Source: Streptomyces sp. Ag109_O5-10 (GTDB lineage Bacteria > Actinomycetota > Actinomycetes > Streptomycetales > Streptomycetaceae). From it: a stretch of 64,000 bases of DNA. The DNA lies in contig NZ_FNTQ01000001.1 of NCBI RefSeq assembly GCF_900105755.1, positions 7,564,001 to 7,628,000 on the forward strand, given 5' to 3'. Below are positions 1 to 8,442 of the stretch, one piece after another. The notes beneath the pieces were generated by a model. The model had not been told where the DNA came from, did no database searches, and saw only the letters and a program-made list of their open reading frames with translations. Each line of letters begins with the position of its first letter. Position 1 is the first letter of the stretch. Position numbers and translations under genes: made by a program.

Positions 1-502
1 TGAGCGGGTACAGCACCCGCACCCCGCGCGCGTCGTCCACCAGCTGGTAGAGGTCGCGGTCGCCGGTGACGATGTCCACCGGGCCCGCGGCGCGCGCGGT
101 GAAGGTGCCGATCACGTCGTCGGCCTCGTACCCGGCGACCCCGACCCGGGCGATGCCGAGCGCGTCCAGCACCTCCTCGATGACCGGCACCTGCGGGGAG
201 AGGGTGTCCGGCACCTGCTCCTCGTCCGGCCCCGTCTCGCGCTCCTCGGCGACCCGGTGCGCCTTGTAGGAGGGGATGAGGTCGACCCGCCACTGCGGCC
301 GCCAGTCCGCGTCCATGCAGGCCACCAGCAGATCCGGCCGGTGGTCCTTGACCAGCCGGTCGATGAAGTCCAGCAGTCCGCGCACGGCGTTCACCGGCGT
401 GCCGTCCGGCGCCTTCACGGAGTCCGGGACGCCGAAGTAGGCGCGGAAGTACAGCGAGGCGGTGTCGAGAAGCATCAGTCGTGCGGTCACGCGAGGCATC
501 AT
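1..502 (-). CDS. 5'-3' exonuclease, polymerase I N-domain type (3' end outside window)
   Basis: Stand-alone homologue of the 5'-3' exonuclease domain of DNA polymerase I, a metal-dependent flap/5' nuclease of DNA repair and primer removal. About 167 codons are visible and the C-terminal half lies left of the window. Seen: an N-terminal LLDTASLYFRAYFG with the first metal-binding Asp, the PSYKAHR segment, GYEADDVIGT and VTGDRDLYQLV, all typical of the PIN-like 5' nuclease fold. ATG codons at 502 and 499, GTG at 490 and ATG at 475 are in frame and none has a strong SD, so the exact start is uncertain. There is no polymerase domain in the part seen. Confidence 0.85.
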   Translation of the reverse strand, partial: MMPRVTARLMLLDTASLYFRAYFGVPDSVKAPDGTPVNAVRGLLDFIDRLVKDHRPDLLVACMDADWRPQWRVDLIPSYKAHRVAEERETGPDEEQVPDTLSPQVPVIEEVLDALGIARVGVAGYEADDVIGTFTARAAGPVDIVTGDRDLYQLVDDARGVRVLYPL

Positions 503-1171
503 GCCGTACGGCACCGACAGCGACCGGCGGTGCCGCCGCCCTCACCCACGAAAAGGATCCGGCCAACCACAGAGCGCTACGGCACTGCCCAGACCTTTCC
601 GTCCCGCCACCGGAACGGCCGACCGTGCGTTCGACGCGCCCCCGCCCCCGTCCACGTGCGCCGAGGCCCCCCGACCTCGTCGCGATACCGCGTGACGCCG
701 GGGAGCCGGCCGCAACTCCTCTCCGCCCTGCGGGACTTCCGCGTCCGGCGGACACACCCCGGAGCACCGCCCCGACCAGGCGGTCCTCGCCCGGGGCGGC
801 GCCGGGAACATCGGCGACCGCCCGCGCATTGAACCCGTGGGGCACCCCCGCGTCCTGACCGGGCGCGTACCCCCGGCGGAAGCCGCGTCGCCGCTGATCC
901 GCCGTCCGCACTGCTGAGCGATCCGACGGCCGTCCGGCCCTCCCGGCCGGGGTGTTCGTCCCGAAGGAGGGGCCCGCGCCCGGTGCCGCGGGCGAGCTCG
1001 TGCACTGGCGCGATCTGTGAGGGTCGCGCTCACCGGACGTGACAGGGATGTGACGGCCGCCTGAAACGGTTTGCCGAACATGCGTAGGGTGCAGAGAACC
1101 CATCAGGAGGGGTCCGGCCCAGGCCGGGCACCCGAAGGACGGAACGACGAGCGAAGGAGGGAGCCGGAGCG
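503..1171. other. intergenic region, divergent promoters
   Basis: About 670 bases between divergent genes. Open frames here are of the uninterrupted GC-rich kind and give arginine/proline-rich products without recognisable domains, so none is called. A TAGGGT hexamer at 1085-1090 could be a -10 box for the regulator that follows. No repeat or terminator stood out. Confidence 0.4.
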
Positions 1172-1744
1172 ATGGGCGACCACAAAGACCAGCAGCCCGT
1201 GCGGGTGGGCGCGGCAGTACGGCGGCGTCGCCGTGCGCTGGAGCTCACCCTCGCCGTCGTGGCCGAACGCAGCGGCCTGTCCGTGCCCTTCCTGAGCCAG
1301 GTCGAGAACGACAGGGCCCGCCCCAGCCGCACCTCCCTGGAGAAGCTCGCCGACGCCCTGCGCACCACGGCCGTCGAACTCCTCGCCGCCGCCGACCCGG
1401 CGTGCAGCGTGGACGTCGTACGCGCCGACGACGCCACCGAGCCGGACTTCGCGCCCCGGGTGCGTTCCCTGGTCCGCGGTCACCACCAGCTGCACGCCTC
1501 GGAATTCACCGGCGACCACGAAGCCGGCCGCGAATTCCAGCACCGCAACGACGAGTTGATGTACGTCGCCGACGGCGCCGTGGAGGTGGAGGCCGAGGGC
1601 CGCGCCTACCGCCTCGGCCGCGGCGACACCCTCTACCTCACCGGCGGAGTCCGCCACCGCTGGCGTGCGACGGTCCCGGACACCCGGGTCGTCGTGGTCG
1701 CGGTGGCGGAACACATCGAGGCAGTCCACGATCGCCAGCGCTGA
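1172..1744 (+). CDS. XRE-family regulator with C-terminal cupin
   Basis: DNA-binding regulator of 190 aa. Residues about 10-65 form a Cro/CI-type helix-turn-helix (LAVVAERSGLSVPFLSQVEN). Residues about 115-180 form a small cupin barrel (FQHRNDELMYVADGAVEVE ... GDTLYL) that usually senses a small ligand. The ATG follows an AAGGAGGG box at good spacing. The protein is compact, as usual for this family (PuuR/SutR-like). Target and ligand cannot be read from sequence; the downstream substrate-binding protein is a possible target because it lies 82 bases away on the same strand. Confidence 0.88.
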   Translation: MGDHKDQQPVRVGAAVRRRRRALELTLAVVAERSGLSVPFLSQVENDRARPSRTSLEKLADALRTTAVELLAAADPACSVDVVRADDATEPDFAPRVRSLVRGHHQLHASEFTGDHEAGREFQHRNDELMYVADGAVEVEAEGRAYRLGRGDTLYLTGGVRHRWRATVPDTRVVVVAVAEHIEAVHDRQR

Positions 1745-1765
1745 CCTCCCCCGTACTGAAGCACT

Positions 1766-1803
1766 CCTTGAGGGGCGCGGGGAACTGCGCGCGCAACCAC
1801 AAC
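1766..1803 (-). repeat. short form of dispersed GC-rich repeat
   Basis: Contains AGGGGCGCGGGGAACTGCGC, reading as the reverse complement of the family core. It fills most of the 82-base gap between the regulator stop and the next start, so it makes up the apparent 5' leader of the next gene. Other copies lie near 16566, 20943, 28265, 33398, 37341 and 53331. Confidence 0.7.
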
Positions 1804-1826
1804 GGACCGGCAGAGCACCACGGCGG

Positions 1827-2537
1827 GTGGTCTCCCTGGTCCCCTCCCTCACCGAGGCAATCGCAGAAACGCTCCCCGAGGTCCTCGTCGGCGCCACCGA
1901 CTGGTGCACCCACTCCGCCGGCCTCGACCTCCCCCGAGTCGGCGGCACCAAGAACCCCGCCCTCGACCGCGTCCTCGCCCTCACCCCCGACCTGGTGATC
2001 GCCAACGAGGAGGAGAACCGCGCCCCCGACCTGGCCGCCCTGCGCACCGCCGGTGTGGAGGTCCTGGTCACGGAGGTACGGGACGTGCCGCAGGCCTTCC
2101 GCGAGCTGGCCCGGGTGCTGGCCGCCTGTGGGGCGAACGGCCGCCCCCGCTGGCTGGACGAGGCGGAACGGGCGTGGTCGGCGCCGCCGCCCGAGCCCCT
2201 CGCCACGGCGGTCGTACCGATCTGGCGGCGGCCGTGGATGGTCCTGGGCAGGGACACCTTCGCGGGCGACGTGCTGGCCCGGCTCGGCGTACGCAACCAC
2301 TTCGGAAACCACCCCGAGCGCTACCCCCGCATCCCGCTCGACGAACTCCGCGACGCGGGCCCCGACCTCGTCGCCCTCCCGGACGAGCCCTACCGCTTCA
2401 CCGCCGCCGACGGCCCGGAGGCGTTCCCCGGGTTGCCGTGCGCGCTGCTCAGCGGACGGCACCTGACGTGGTACGGACCGTCACTGGCCAAGGCGCCGCG
2501 GGTGCTGGGCGAGGCGCTGCGAGCAGCTCTCCGGTGA
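1827..2537 (+). CDS. BtuF/TroA-like substrate-binding protein, no signal peptide
   Basis: Helical-backbone (chelatase/TroA fold) protein related to cobalamin- or Fe-siderophore-binding proteins. Seen: VVSLVPSLTEA at the very N-terminus, GATDWCTH, VGGTKNPALD, LTPDLVIANEEENRAPD, and a closing region ending in GRHLTWYGPSLAKAPRVLG. The frame is open upstream to 1665, but that stretch overlaps the regulator gene and a dispersed repeat, so GTG 1827 is preferred, giving 236 aa. No lipobox or signal peptide is visible, so it may act in the cytoplasm, as this Streptomyces subfamily seems to. No ABC permease or ATPase adjoins it. The 3' end overlaps the convergent transporter gene by 89 bases. Confidence 0.75.
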   Translation: MVSLVPSLTEAIAETLPEVLVGATDWCTHSAGLDLPRVGGTKNPALDRVLALTPDLVIANEEENRAPDLAALRTAGVEVLVTEVRDVPQAFRELARVLAACGANGRPRWLDEAERAWSAPPPEPLATAVVPIWRRPWMVLGRDTFAGDVLARLGVRNHFGNHPERYPRIPLDELRDAGPDLVALPDEPYRFTAADGPEAFPGLPCALLSGRHLTWYGPSLAKAPRVLGEALRAALR

Positions 2538-3567
2538 GTAGCCCGCGTACGGTGCCGGAGGCGGCCGCGAGCCAGCCGGCGACGAGCAGGCCGTACAGGC
2601 CCACCGCCAGCCAGTGGTACCCGGCGAACCCGGTGTGCCGCCCCAGCGCGGCGGCCCCCGTGACGCAGGTGCCCACCGGGAAGGTGAAAGCCCACCACGT
2701 CATGGCGAACCGCATCCCGTGCCGCCGGGCCCGCACCACGTGCGCGGCCGCCAAGGCCAGCCACAGCAGGGCGAACCCCATGACCGGAACGCCGTACAGC
2801 ACGGCGAGGAGACCGAAGCCGGCCGCGTACGGCGCCGGTACGACTCCGGGGGCGAGGTCGGCGAAGGCGCCCACCGCCGTCGTCGACTGCCCGAGCGGGC
2901 CCAGCACCAGGAAGACCGTCGGCGTCAGCGCGAGCGGCAGCGGGCCGGCGGTGACCAGCCGGGCGAAGACGAGCGTCAGCATCAGCAGCGTGGCCAGCAG
3001 GCTCAGCCCGAAGAGCGTGAAACAGCCGTAGAGCAAGGCCTCGCGGGGCTGCCCGGGCGGCAGCCGCGGGACCAGCTGCGGGCCCACCGCGGCCGACACC
3101 ATCGGCGCGACCAGCGGCAGCAGCCACGCCGGGGAGGCCTGACCGGGCTCGACCCGGTGCCGTACGGCCAGCAGGTACGGTACGGCGACGGCGGCCACGA
3201 GTCCCACGGCGGTACCGGCGACGAACAGCACGGAGTCGAGCGCGACGGCGGCCGGCTCCCCGATCCAGTCCCGCCCGAGGGTGAGGCCACCGGCGCCGAC
3301 GGCGAGCAGCGCCATCGCCAGGCAGCCGTAGAAGGGGGCGACCGCGGGGTCGCGGAGGTGGGCGAGGGCCTGGTCACGGTGGTGGGCCCAGTGCAGGGCG
3401 CGGGCGGCCAGCAGGACCAGGAGCTGCAGCAGGGACAGCGCCCAGACGCCGGTGCAGAGCTCGCGCAGACCGCCGGCGCCGAGCGCGGCGCCGCCGAGGG
3501 CGAGGGCAGCGGTGCCCATGACGGACGCGTACCAGTTGGGTCCGAGATGCCGGACTGCGGTGACCAT
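2449..3567 (-). CDS. TDT-family transporter (tellurite-resistance/dicarboxylate type)
   Basis: Integral membrane protein of 372 aa with about ten predicted hydrophobic helices, starting directly with the conserved HLGPNWYASVMGTAALA segment of the TehA/Mae1/SLAC1-like fold. These proteins are anion channels or C4-dicarboxylate/sulfite exporters. FAMTWWAFTFPVGT near the C-terminal part is typical. ATG 3567 is chosen because the frame upstream, open to 4356, has no similarity and runs antisense to the LysR gene. It is divergent from that LysR gene 71 bases away and is probably its target. Substrate is unknown. Confidence 0.85.
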   Translation of the reverse strand: MVTAVRHLGPNWYASVMGTAALALGGAALGAGGLRELCTGVWALSLLQLLVLLAARALHWAHHRDQALAHLRDPAVAPFYGCLAMALLAVGAGGLTLGRDWIGEPAAVALDSVLFVAGTAVGLVAAVAVPYLLAVRHRVEPGQASPAWLLPLVAPMVSAAVGPQLVPRLPPGQPREALLYGCFTLFGLSLLATLLMLTLVFARLVTAGPLPLALTPTVFLVLGPLGQSTTAVGAFADLAPGVVPAPYAAGFGLLAVLYGVPVMGFALLWLALAAAHVVRARRHGMRFAMTWWAFTFPVGTCVTGAAALGRHTGFAGYHWLAVGLYGLLVAGWLAAASGTVRGLLTGELLAAPRPAPAAPWPVTVRTTSGAVR

Positions 3568-3610
3568 GGCTCCACGGTCCCGCCACTGCGGGGCCGCGAC
3601 CAGGGAGTCC

Positions 3611-3640
3611 GCTTCTATGGGGGCATAAGCTGGTCTTATG
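3611..3640. promoter_or_regulatory. LysR-type operator overlapping the start codon
   Basis: ATAAG-N5-CTTAT at 3625-3639 is a perfect inverted repeat of the LysR T-N11-A kind and overlaps the ATG at 3638. A related half-site, GCTTCTATG, sits just upstream at 3611-3619. Placement in the divergent LysR/transporter gap suggests autorepression plus control of the transporter. Confidence 0.6.
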
Positions 3641-4558
3641 AGCGAAACGGAGGAGCGGTCGGGCGGCGGCACACTGGCGCACCGGGTGCCGGACCTCGGC
3701 GCGCTGGAGCTGCTGCTCGCGGTGGCGCGGCTGGGCAGCCTCGGGGCGGCGGCGCGGGAGGTCGGCATCACCCAGCCGGCGGCCAGCAGCCGGATCCGGT
3801 CCATGGAACGGCAGCTGGGCGTGGCCCTCGTCGACCGCTCACCGCGTGGCTCCCGGCTCACGGACGCGGGGGCGCTGGTGACCGACTGGGCGCGGCGGGT
3901 GGTGGAGGCGGCCGAGGCCTTCGACGCGGGCACCCAGGCGCTCCGGGACCGCCGTGACTCGCGCCTGCGGGTCGCGGCGAGCATGACCATCGCGGAGTAC
4001 CTGCTCCCCGGCTGGCTGCTCGCGCTGCGCGCCCAGCGGCCCGACACGGCGGTGTCCCTGCTCGCCGGCAACTCGGCGGCGGTGGCGGAACGGCTGCTCG
4101 CGGACGAGGCGGACCTCGGGTTCGTGGAGGGCCTTACGGTCCCGCACGGCCTGGACTCGGTGGTGATAGCCCACGACCGGCTGATCGTCGTGGTCGCCCC
4201 CGCCCATCCGTGGGCCCGCCGCCGGCGCCCGCTCGCCGCGGAGGAGCTCGCGGCGACCCCGCTCATCCTCCGCGAACGCGGCTCCGGCACCCGCCAGGTC
4301 CTCGACGCGGCCCTGGGCGGCCTGGCCCGCCCGCTGATCGAACTGTCCTCGACCACGGCCGTGAAGGCATCGGCGGTCAGCGGCGCCGGACCGGCGGTCC
4401 TCAGCGAACTCGCGGTGGGTGAGGAGCTGTCGATGCGACGGCTGGTCAGCGTCCCGGTGGAGGCGGTGGCGTTGCGCCGGGACCTGCGAGCGGTATGGCC
4501 GACCGGTCACCGCCCCACCGGCCCGGCTCGGGAACTGCTCGCCCTCACCCGGAGCTGA
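3638..4558 (+). CDS. LysR-family transcriptional regulator
   Basis: 306 aa. Winged helix-turn-helix at about residues 20-80 (ELLLAVARLGSLGAAAREV, ITQPAASSRIRSMERQLG), then a type-2 periplasmic-binding-like effector domain (LRVAASMTIAEYLLPGWL, LAGNSAAVAERLLADEADLGF, LILRERGSGTRQVLD). It resembles CysB/CbbR/YeiE-like members. The ATG lies inside an inverted repeat, so autoregulation is likely. The divergent neighbour is a TDT transporter, hence it probably responds to an organic acid or sulfur anion; this is inference. Confidence 0.93.
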   Translation: MSETEERSGGGTLAHRVPDLGALELLLAVARLGSLGAAAREVGITQPAASSRIRSMERQLGVALVDRSPRGSRLTDAGALVTDWARRVVEAAEAFDAGTQALRDRRDSRLRVAASMTIAEYLLPGWLLALRAQRPDTAVSLLAGNSAAVAERLLADEADLGFVEGLTVPHGLDSVVIAHDRLIVVVAPAHPWARRRRPLAAEELAATPLILRERGSGTRQVLDAALGGLARPLIELSSTTAVKASAVSGAGPAVLSELAVGEELSMRRLVSVPVEAVALRRDLRAVWPTGHRPTGPARELLALTRS

Positions 4559-4622
4559 CCCGCGCGGGATTCGGTAACTTTCCCTCCAGTCACCGCGAAC
4601 GGCGACGGGCGAGGGCACGCTG

Positions 4623-5184
4623 GTGTGCACGGTGGATCACCAGGCCGCGGCCGTGGCCGCGACAGCGGCGCTGACGGCGGCCCATCCGCACCTGAAGCGG
4701 GTGGCGGCTCCGCATCCGGCGCTCGAGGGGTGCGACGACGTGGAGTGGGCGTCCGTCCCCGGCTGCCCCGTCGACGTCCCGGCCGTCCTGCGGGGGCTGC
4801 TCGATCCCGACGCGGCGGAGTCGGCCGAACGAGTCCTGGCCCGGGTTGTGATGTCCGGACCGATGTCCGTCAGCGCCGCGATGCCCGCCGTCGTCCCGCA
4901 CCTGCTGCGGCGATCCGTCGGTCCCGCGCCGGGCCGAGTTGCTCGTGATCCTGCTGGTGGCCGCCGCCCTGTCGGCACCGACCGACCCCGGCAACGCCTG
5001 GCACCTGGCGATCGGCGGCCTTGAGCAGGACCACCCGGAACGGGCCCGTTGCCGAGCGGCGTTCGCCGCCGGCGCGGTGTGGGTGCGACGTCTGCCGGCC
5101 GACGAGGAACTGCCGGCCGGTGCCGGGCTGGACGCGGACGACCGGCAGTCACTGGCCGACGCGGCCGGCCTGCGAGACGCCTGA
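4623..5184 (+). pseudogene. frameshifted conserved hypothetical gene
   Basis: Two frames together look like one protein of roughly 185 aa. The first, from GTG 4623 (CTVDHQAAAVAATAALTAAHP, then AAMPAVVPHLLRRS), degenerates after about 4920 into arginine/proline-rich sequence. The second frame, visible from about 4932, continues with RAELLVILLVAAALSAPTDP and ends LADAAGLRDA at 5184. The switch needs a one-base deletion, or two-base insertion, near 4910-4932, where GTCGGTCCCGCG could carry an extra base. No slippery heptamer is obvious. Options are a real inactivating mutation, a sequencing error, or recoding. Function unknown; helical protein with no recognised domain. Confidence 0.6.
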
Positions 5185-5502
5185 GGCGGGGGGCCGATCC
5201 TGCGGGGCCCCTGAGGGCAGGAACGGGCCTGCGGCCTCCTTGAGGAGGGGGCCGGATCCTGCGGCGTCCCTGTCCGGTCCGACCTCTCGTGATGCCGCCG
5301 TGCGTGCGGGCCCAGGGCGGGCCGGACCCGGAGCGGGTCTTCGCCGCGCATCCGCTCGGGGCGGGCCACGGACCCTGCCCGGGTCACCGCCGCCCGGCCC
5401 TCGCCGCACTCACCGGGTACTTCCCGGTGCGGCCGGTGCCGCCCGGTCTGCCCGCTCTGCGCACGTTCCGGCGAGCCCAGGGCGACGCGGCTCTGGCCGG
5501 GC
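5185..5502. other. intergenic between convergent genes
   Basis: About 320 bases between the frameshifted gene and the end of the PuuD-like gene. The stretch 5185-5275 has imperfect GC-rich repeats (CCTGAGGGCAGG, CTTGAGGAGGGGGCCGGATC) able to fold locally. A frame 5289-5747 is open but has no recognisable features and runs into the antisense of the next gene. No gene is called. Confidence 0.4.
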
Positions 5503-6189
5503 TCAGGACGCGACCGCGACCAGCGCCCGCATCACCCGCAGGTCCTCGCCCATCTCCGGATGCCACTGCACCCCGAGGACCCACCCGCGCCCGGCGGGCA
5601 GTTCGACCGCCTCGACCGTGCCGTCCGCCGCGTACGCCGACGCCACCAGGCCGTCGCCGAGGCGGTCCACCGCCTGGTGGTGGAAGGTGGGGACGGACGT
5701 CTCCTCCGGGACCGTGGCGGCGTACAGCGTGCCGGGGACCGGTTTGACGGGGTGGTGGCCGAAGACGCCGGGTGTCTCCGCGTGACCGTCGATGTGCTGG
5801 ACGAGGGTCCCGCCCAGCGCGACGTTCAGCAGCTGCAGGCCCCGGCAGATCCCGAGCAGCGGCACCCCCGCGGCCAGCGCAGCGTCGATCAGGGCCAGCT
5901 CCCAGGCGTCCCGGGCCCGGGCGGGGCGGCCGGTCCGGGGATCGGGCTCGGCGCCGTACCGGGCCGGCTCCACGTCCGGGCCGCCCGCGATCACCAGGCC
6001 GTCCAGCCGGGCCACCGTCGCCGCCGCATGCTCCGGGGCGTCCGGCGGCAGCATCGCCGCAAGGCCGCCCGCCCGCTGCACCAGGCGCGGGTAGCCGGCC
6101 GGCAACAGGGCCGCCTCCAGTTCCCAGACCCCCCAGCGAGCCCCGGCCTCCAGGTACGTGCTCACGCCGATCAGCGGCCGTCCGGTCAT
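5503..6189 (-). CDS. class I glutamine amidotransferase-like gamma-glutamyl hydrolase (PuuD-like)
   Basis: 228 aa, peptidase C26/PuuD family, which hydrolyses gamma-glutamyl amides such as gamma-glutamyl-GABA. Seen: PLIGVSTYLEAGARWG at the N-terminus, LVIAGGPDVEPARYG, the nucleophile elbow LLGICRGLQLLNV with its Cys, and the His-Glu pair in VLGVQWHPEMGED. ATG 6189 has GGGAGGGG upstream. It follows the FadR-type regulator on the same strand with 59 bases between them, and lies next to a glutamine-synthetase-like ligase, so it probably releases glutamate from gamma-glutamylated amine intermediates. Confidence 0.88.
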   Translation of the reverse strand: MTGRPLIGVSTYLEAGARWGVWELEAALLPAGYPRLVQRAGGLAAMLPPDAPEHAAATVARLDGLVIAGGPDVEPARYGAEPDPRTGRPARARDAWELALIDAALAAGVPLLGICRGLQLLNVALGGTLVQHIDGHAETPGVFGHHPVKPVPGTLYAATVPEETSVPTFHHQAVDRLGDGLVASAYAADGTVEAVELPAGRGWVLGVQWHPEMGEDLRVMRALVAVAS

Positions 6190-6207
6190 GGACCCCTCCC
6201 GAGTCGC

Positions 6208-6229
6208 AAAGGTGTGCGTGAATACCTTT
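6208..6229. promoter_or_regulatory. candidate GntR operator before the puuD-like gene
   Basis: AAAGGT at 6208-6213 and ACCTTT at 6224-6229 form an inverted repeat spaced by ten bases. The half AATACCTT recurs in the other promoter region of the cluster (7020-7027). It lies in the 59-base gap upstream of the puuD-like gene, so that gene may have its own promoter. Confidence 0.45.
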
Positions 6230-6248
6230 ATGACACGCGCAGGGGCCG

Positions 6249-6983
6249 TTACGCCAGAAAGCCCCGCAGCAGCGCCGCCGTCCCCGCGCAGTGCTCCCGC
6301 ATCATCTCCCGCGCACCGTCCGCGTCCCCGTCGAGCACCGCCTCCACCAGCGCGATGTGCTGGCGCTGCGAGTGCTCCAGGTTGCGGACCAGGAGCGGGA
6401 TGCAGTCCAGGAGGTCGTTGACCGAGGCCCGTACCGCCGCGTACTGGGCGGTCAGGGAGGGGGAGCCGCACAGTTCGGCGAGTGTCAGGTGGAGCAGGGT
6501 GTCGAGGCGGCGGTAGTCGGCCAGCGGTGCCTCGTGGGTGCGGGCCAGCGCCTCGCGGAGGCGGAGCGCCTGCTCGCCGCTCAGCCCGTGCGCCGCGCAC
6601 AGGCCCGCCGCGCCCACCTCCAGGACCTCCCGGAAGCGCAGCACGTCCTCGATGTCCACCTCGGCGATCCGGCGCCGCAGCTCGTCCTCGCCGCCGGCGT
6701 CCGTGCGCGGCAGTACGAACGTCCCGCCGTACCGCCCGCGCCGGGACTCCACCAGCCCCTGGTCCTGGAGCACCTTCAGGACCTCGCGCAGCGTCACCCG
6801 GCTGATCCCGAGCCGCTCCGCCAGCACCCGCTCGGCGGGCAGCCGCTCGCCGCCCGGGACCAGGCCCAGCCGGACCACCTGAAGGATCTGCTCCAGCGCC
6901 TCCTCGAAGCCGTTGCCCGCCCGTACCGGTCGCAGCACCGGAGTCAACGGATCGTCGAGGGCGCCGTCCGCGTCCAGCGACAT
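6249..6983 (-). CDS. GntR-family regulator, FadR subfamily
   Basis: 244 aa. N-terminal winged helix (GERLPAERVLAERLGISRVT, LREVLKVLQDQGLVESRRGR) followed by an all-helical FCD effector domain (DVLRFREVLEVGAAGLCA, RRLDTLLHLTLAELCGSPSL, QHIALVEAVLDGDADGAREM). FCD domains often bind a metal ion plus a carboxylate. ATG 6983 is preferred over TTG 7004 because GGGAAGGGGG precedes it. Divergent from glnA4 and upstream of the puuD-like gene: the likely local repressor of the amine catabolic cluster. Confidence 0.92.
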   Translation of the reverse strand: MSLDADGALDDPLTPVLRPVRAGNGFEEALEQILQVVRLGLVPGGERLPAERVLAERLGISRVTLREVLKVLQDQGLVESRRGRYGGTFVLPRTDAGGEDELRRRIAEVDIEDVLRFREVLEVGAAGLCAAHGLSGEQALRLREALARTHEAPLADYRRLDTLLHLTLAELCGSPSLTAQYAAVRASVNDLLDCIPLLVRNLEHSQRQHIALVEAVLDGDADGAREMMREHCAGTAALLRGFLA

Positions 6984-7011
6984 GTGGCCGTACCCCCTTC
7001 CCAAGCAATGG

Positions 7012-7028
7012 TTCTCTTCAATACCTTA
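7012..7028. promoter_or_regulatory. candidate GntR half-site before glnA4
   Basis: AATACCTTA at 7020-7028 repeats the half-site seen at 6221-6229. It lies in the 94-base divergent gap between the FadR-type regulator and glnA4. A partly symmetrical GGTT sequence precedes it. Support is only the shared motif and position. Confidence 0.35.
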
Positions 7029-7077
7029 GAGCTCCCCGTCCGGCCGCAGCAGCACATCGCCAGCCGAAGGAGCTCCC

Positions 7078-8442
7078 GTGGCAGACCGCACACCCCCGCT
7101 GAGCGTCGAGGAGCTGCACACCCTCGTCGCGAGCGGTGAGATCGACACTGTCGTCCTGGCCTTCCCCGACATGCAAGGGCGGCTGCAGGGCAAGCGGTTC
7201 GCCGCCCGTTTCTTCCTCGACGAGGTCCTGAGCCACGGCACCGAGGGCTGCAACTACCTCCTCGCCGTCGACACCGAGATGAACACCGTCGACGGCTACG
7301 CCATGTCGTCCTGGGACCGCGGCTACGGCGACTTCGCCATGCACCCCGACCTGTCCACCCTCCGCCGCGTGCCCTGGAACGCGGGCACGGCGATGCTCAT
7401 CGCCGACCTCGCCTGGAACGACGGCTCCCCGGTCGTCGCCGCGCCCCGGCAGATCCTCCGCCGCCAGCTGGAGCGCCTCGCCGAACTCGGCTACACCGCA
7501 CAGGTCGGTACGGAGCTGGAGTTCATCGTGTTCAAGGACACCTACGAGGCGGCCTGGGACGCGAACTACCGGGGGCTGACCCCGGTCAACCAGTACAACA
7601 TCGACTACTCGGTGCTGGGGACCGGCCGGATCGAGCCCCTGCTGCGCCGGATCCGCAACGAGATGGCGGGCGCGGGGCTGACCGTCGAGTCCGCCAAGGG
7701 CGAGTGCAACCCCGGGCAGCACGAGATCGCCTTCCGCTACGACGAGGCCCTCGTCACCTGCGACCAGCACGCGATCTACAAGACCGGCGCGAAGGAGATC
7801 GCGGCCCAGGAGGGCGTCTCGCTCACCTTCATGGCCAAGTACAACGAGCGGGAGGGCAACTCCTGCCACATCCACCTGTCGCTGACGGACGCGGACGGCC
7901 GCAACGTCTTCGCGGCCCCCGACGGGCACGGCATGTCCGACGTGATGCGGCACTTCCTCGCCGGACAGCTCGCCGCCCTCCGCGACTTCTCGCTCCTCTA
8001 CGCCCCCAACATCAACAGCTACAAGCGGTTCCAGCCGGGCTCCTTCGCGCCGACCGCCGTCGCCTGGGGGCAGGACAACCGCACCTGCGCGCTGCGCGTC
8101 GTCGGCCACGGCCGCTCGCTGCGCTTCGAGAACCGGCTGCCCGGCGGTGACGTCAACCCGCACCTCGCCGTCGCGGGGCTGATCGCGGCCGGGCTGTACG
8201 GCGTCGAGCAGCGGCTGGAACTGCCCGAGGCCTGCCCCGGCAACGCCTACACCGCCGACTTCGCGCACGTCCCGACCACCCTCCGTGAGGCCGCCGAGCT
8301 CTGGGAGAACAGTCCCGTCGCGAAAGCCGCCTTCGGGGACGAGGTCGTCGCGCACTACCGCAACATGGCCCGCGTCGAGCTGGCGGCCTTCGACGCCGCG
8401 GTGACCGACTGGGAGCTGCGCCGCTCCTTCGAACGCATGTGA
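7078..8442 (+). CDS. glnA4: glutamine synthetase-like gamma-glutamylamine ligase (GlnA4 type)
   Basis: 454 aa, class I glutamine-synthetase fold, which joins glutamate to an amine using ATP. Seen: beta-grasp N-domain, GTELEFIVF (metal-binding Glu), KGECNPGQHEIAF, HIHLSL, NSYKRFQPGSFAP and NRTCALRV. It ends in ELRRSFERM and lacks the adenylylation loop of true GlnA. Start GTG 7078 has GAAGGAG upstream. It is translationally coupled to an aldehyde dehydrogenase and an SDR. In S. coelicolor, GlnA4 (SCO1613) is a gamma-glutamylethanolamide synthetase, and the surrounding synteny agrees; ethanolamine rather than polyamines is therefore the best guess. Polyamine or another amine is possible. Confidence 0.82.
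   Translation: MADRTPPLSVEELHTLVASGEIDTVVLAFPDMQGRLQGKRFAARFFLDEVLSHGTEGCNYLLAVDTEMNTVDGYAMSSWDRGYGDFAMHPDLSTLRRVPWNAGTAMLIADLAWNDGSPVVAAPRQILRRQLERLAELGYTAQVGTELEFIVFKDTYEAAWDANYRGLTPVNQYNIDYSVLGTGRIEPLLRRIRNEMAGAGLTVESAKGECNPGQHEIAFRYDEALVTCDQHAIYKTGAKEIAAQEGVSLTFMAKYNEREGNSCHIHLSLTDADGRNVFAAPDGHGMSDVMRHFLAGQLAALRDFSLLYAPNINSYKRFQPGSFAPTAVAWGQDNRTCALRVVGHGRSLRFENRLPGGDVNPHLAVAGLIAAGLYGVEQRLELPEACPGNAYTADFAHVPTTLREAAELWENSPVAKAAFGDEVVAHYRNMARVELAAFDAAVTDWELRRSFERM

Noticed and set aside
577..1005. 142-aa minus-strand frame in the first intergenic region
   Set aside because: Arg/Gly-rich composition, no SD and no domain.
5289..5747. 152-aa plus-strand frame between 5289 and 5747
   Set aside because: No recognised motifs and it runs into the antisense of the PuuD-like gene; kept only as a note on the gap.
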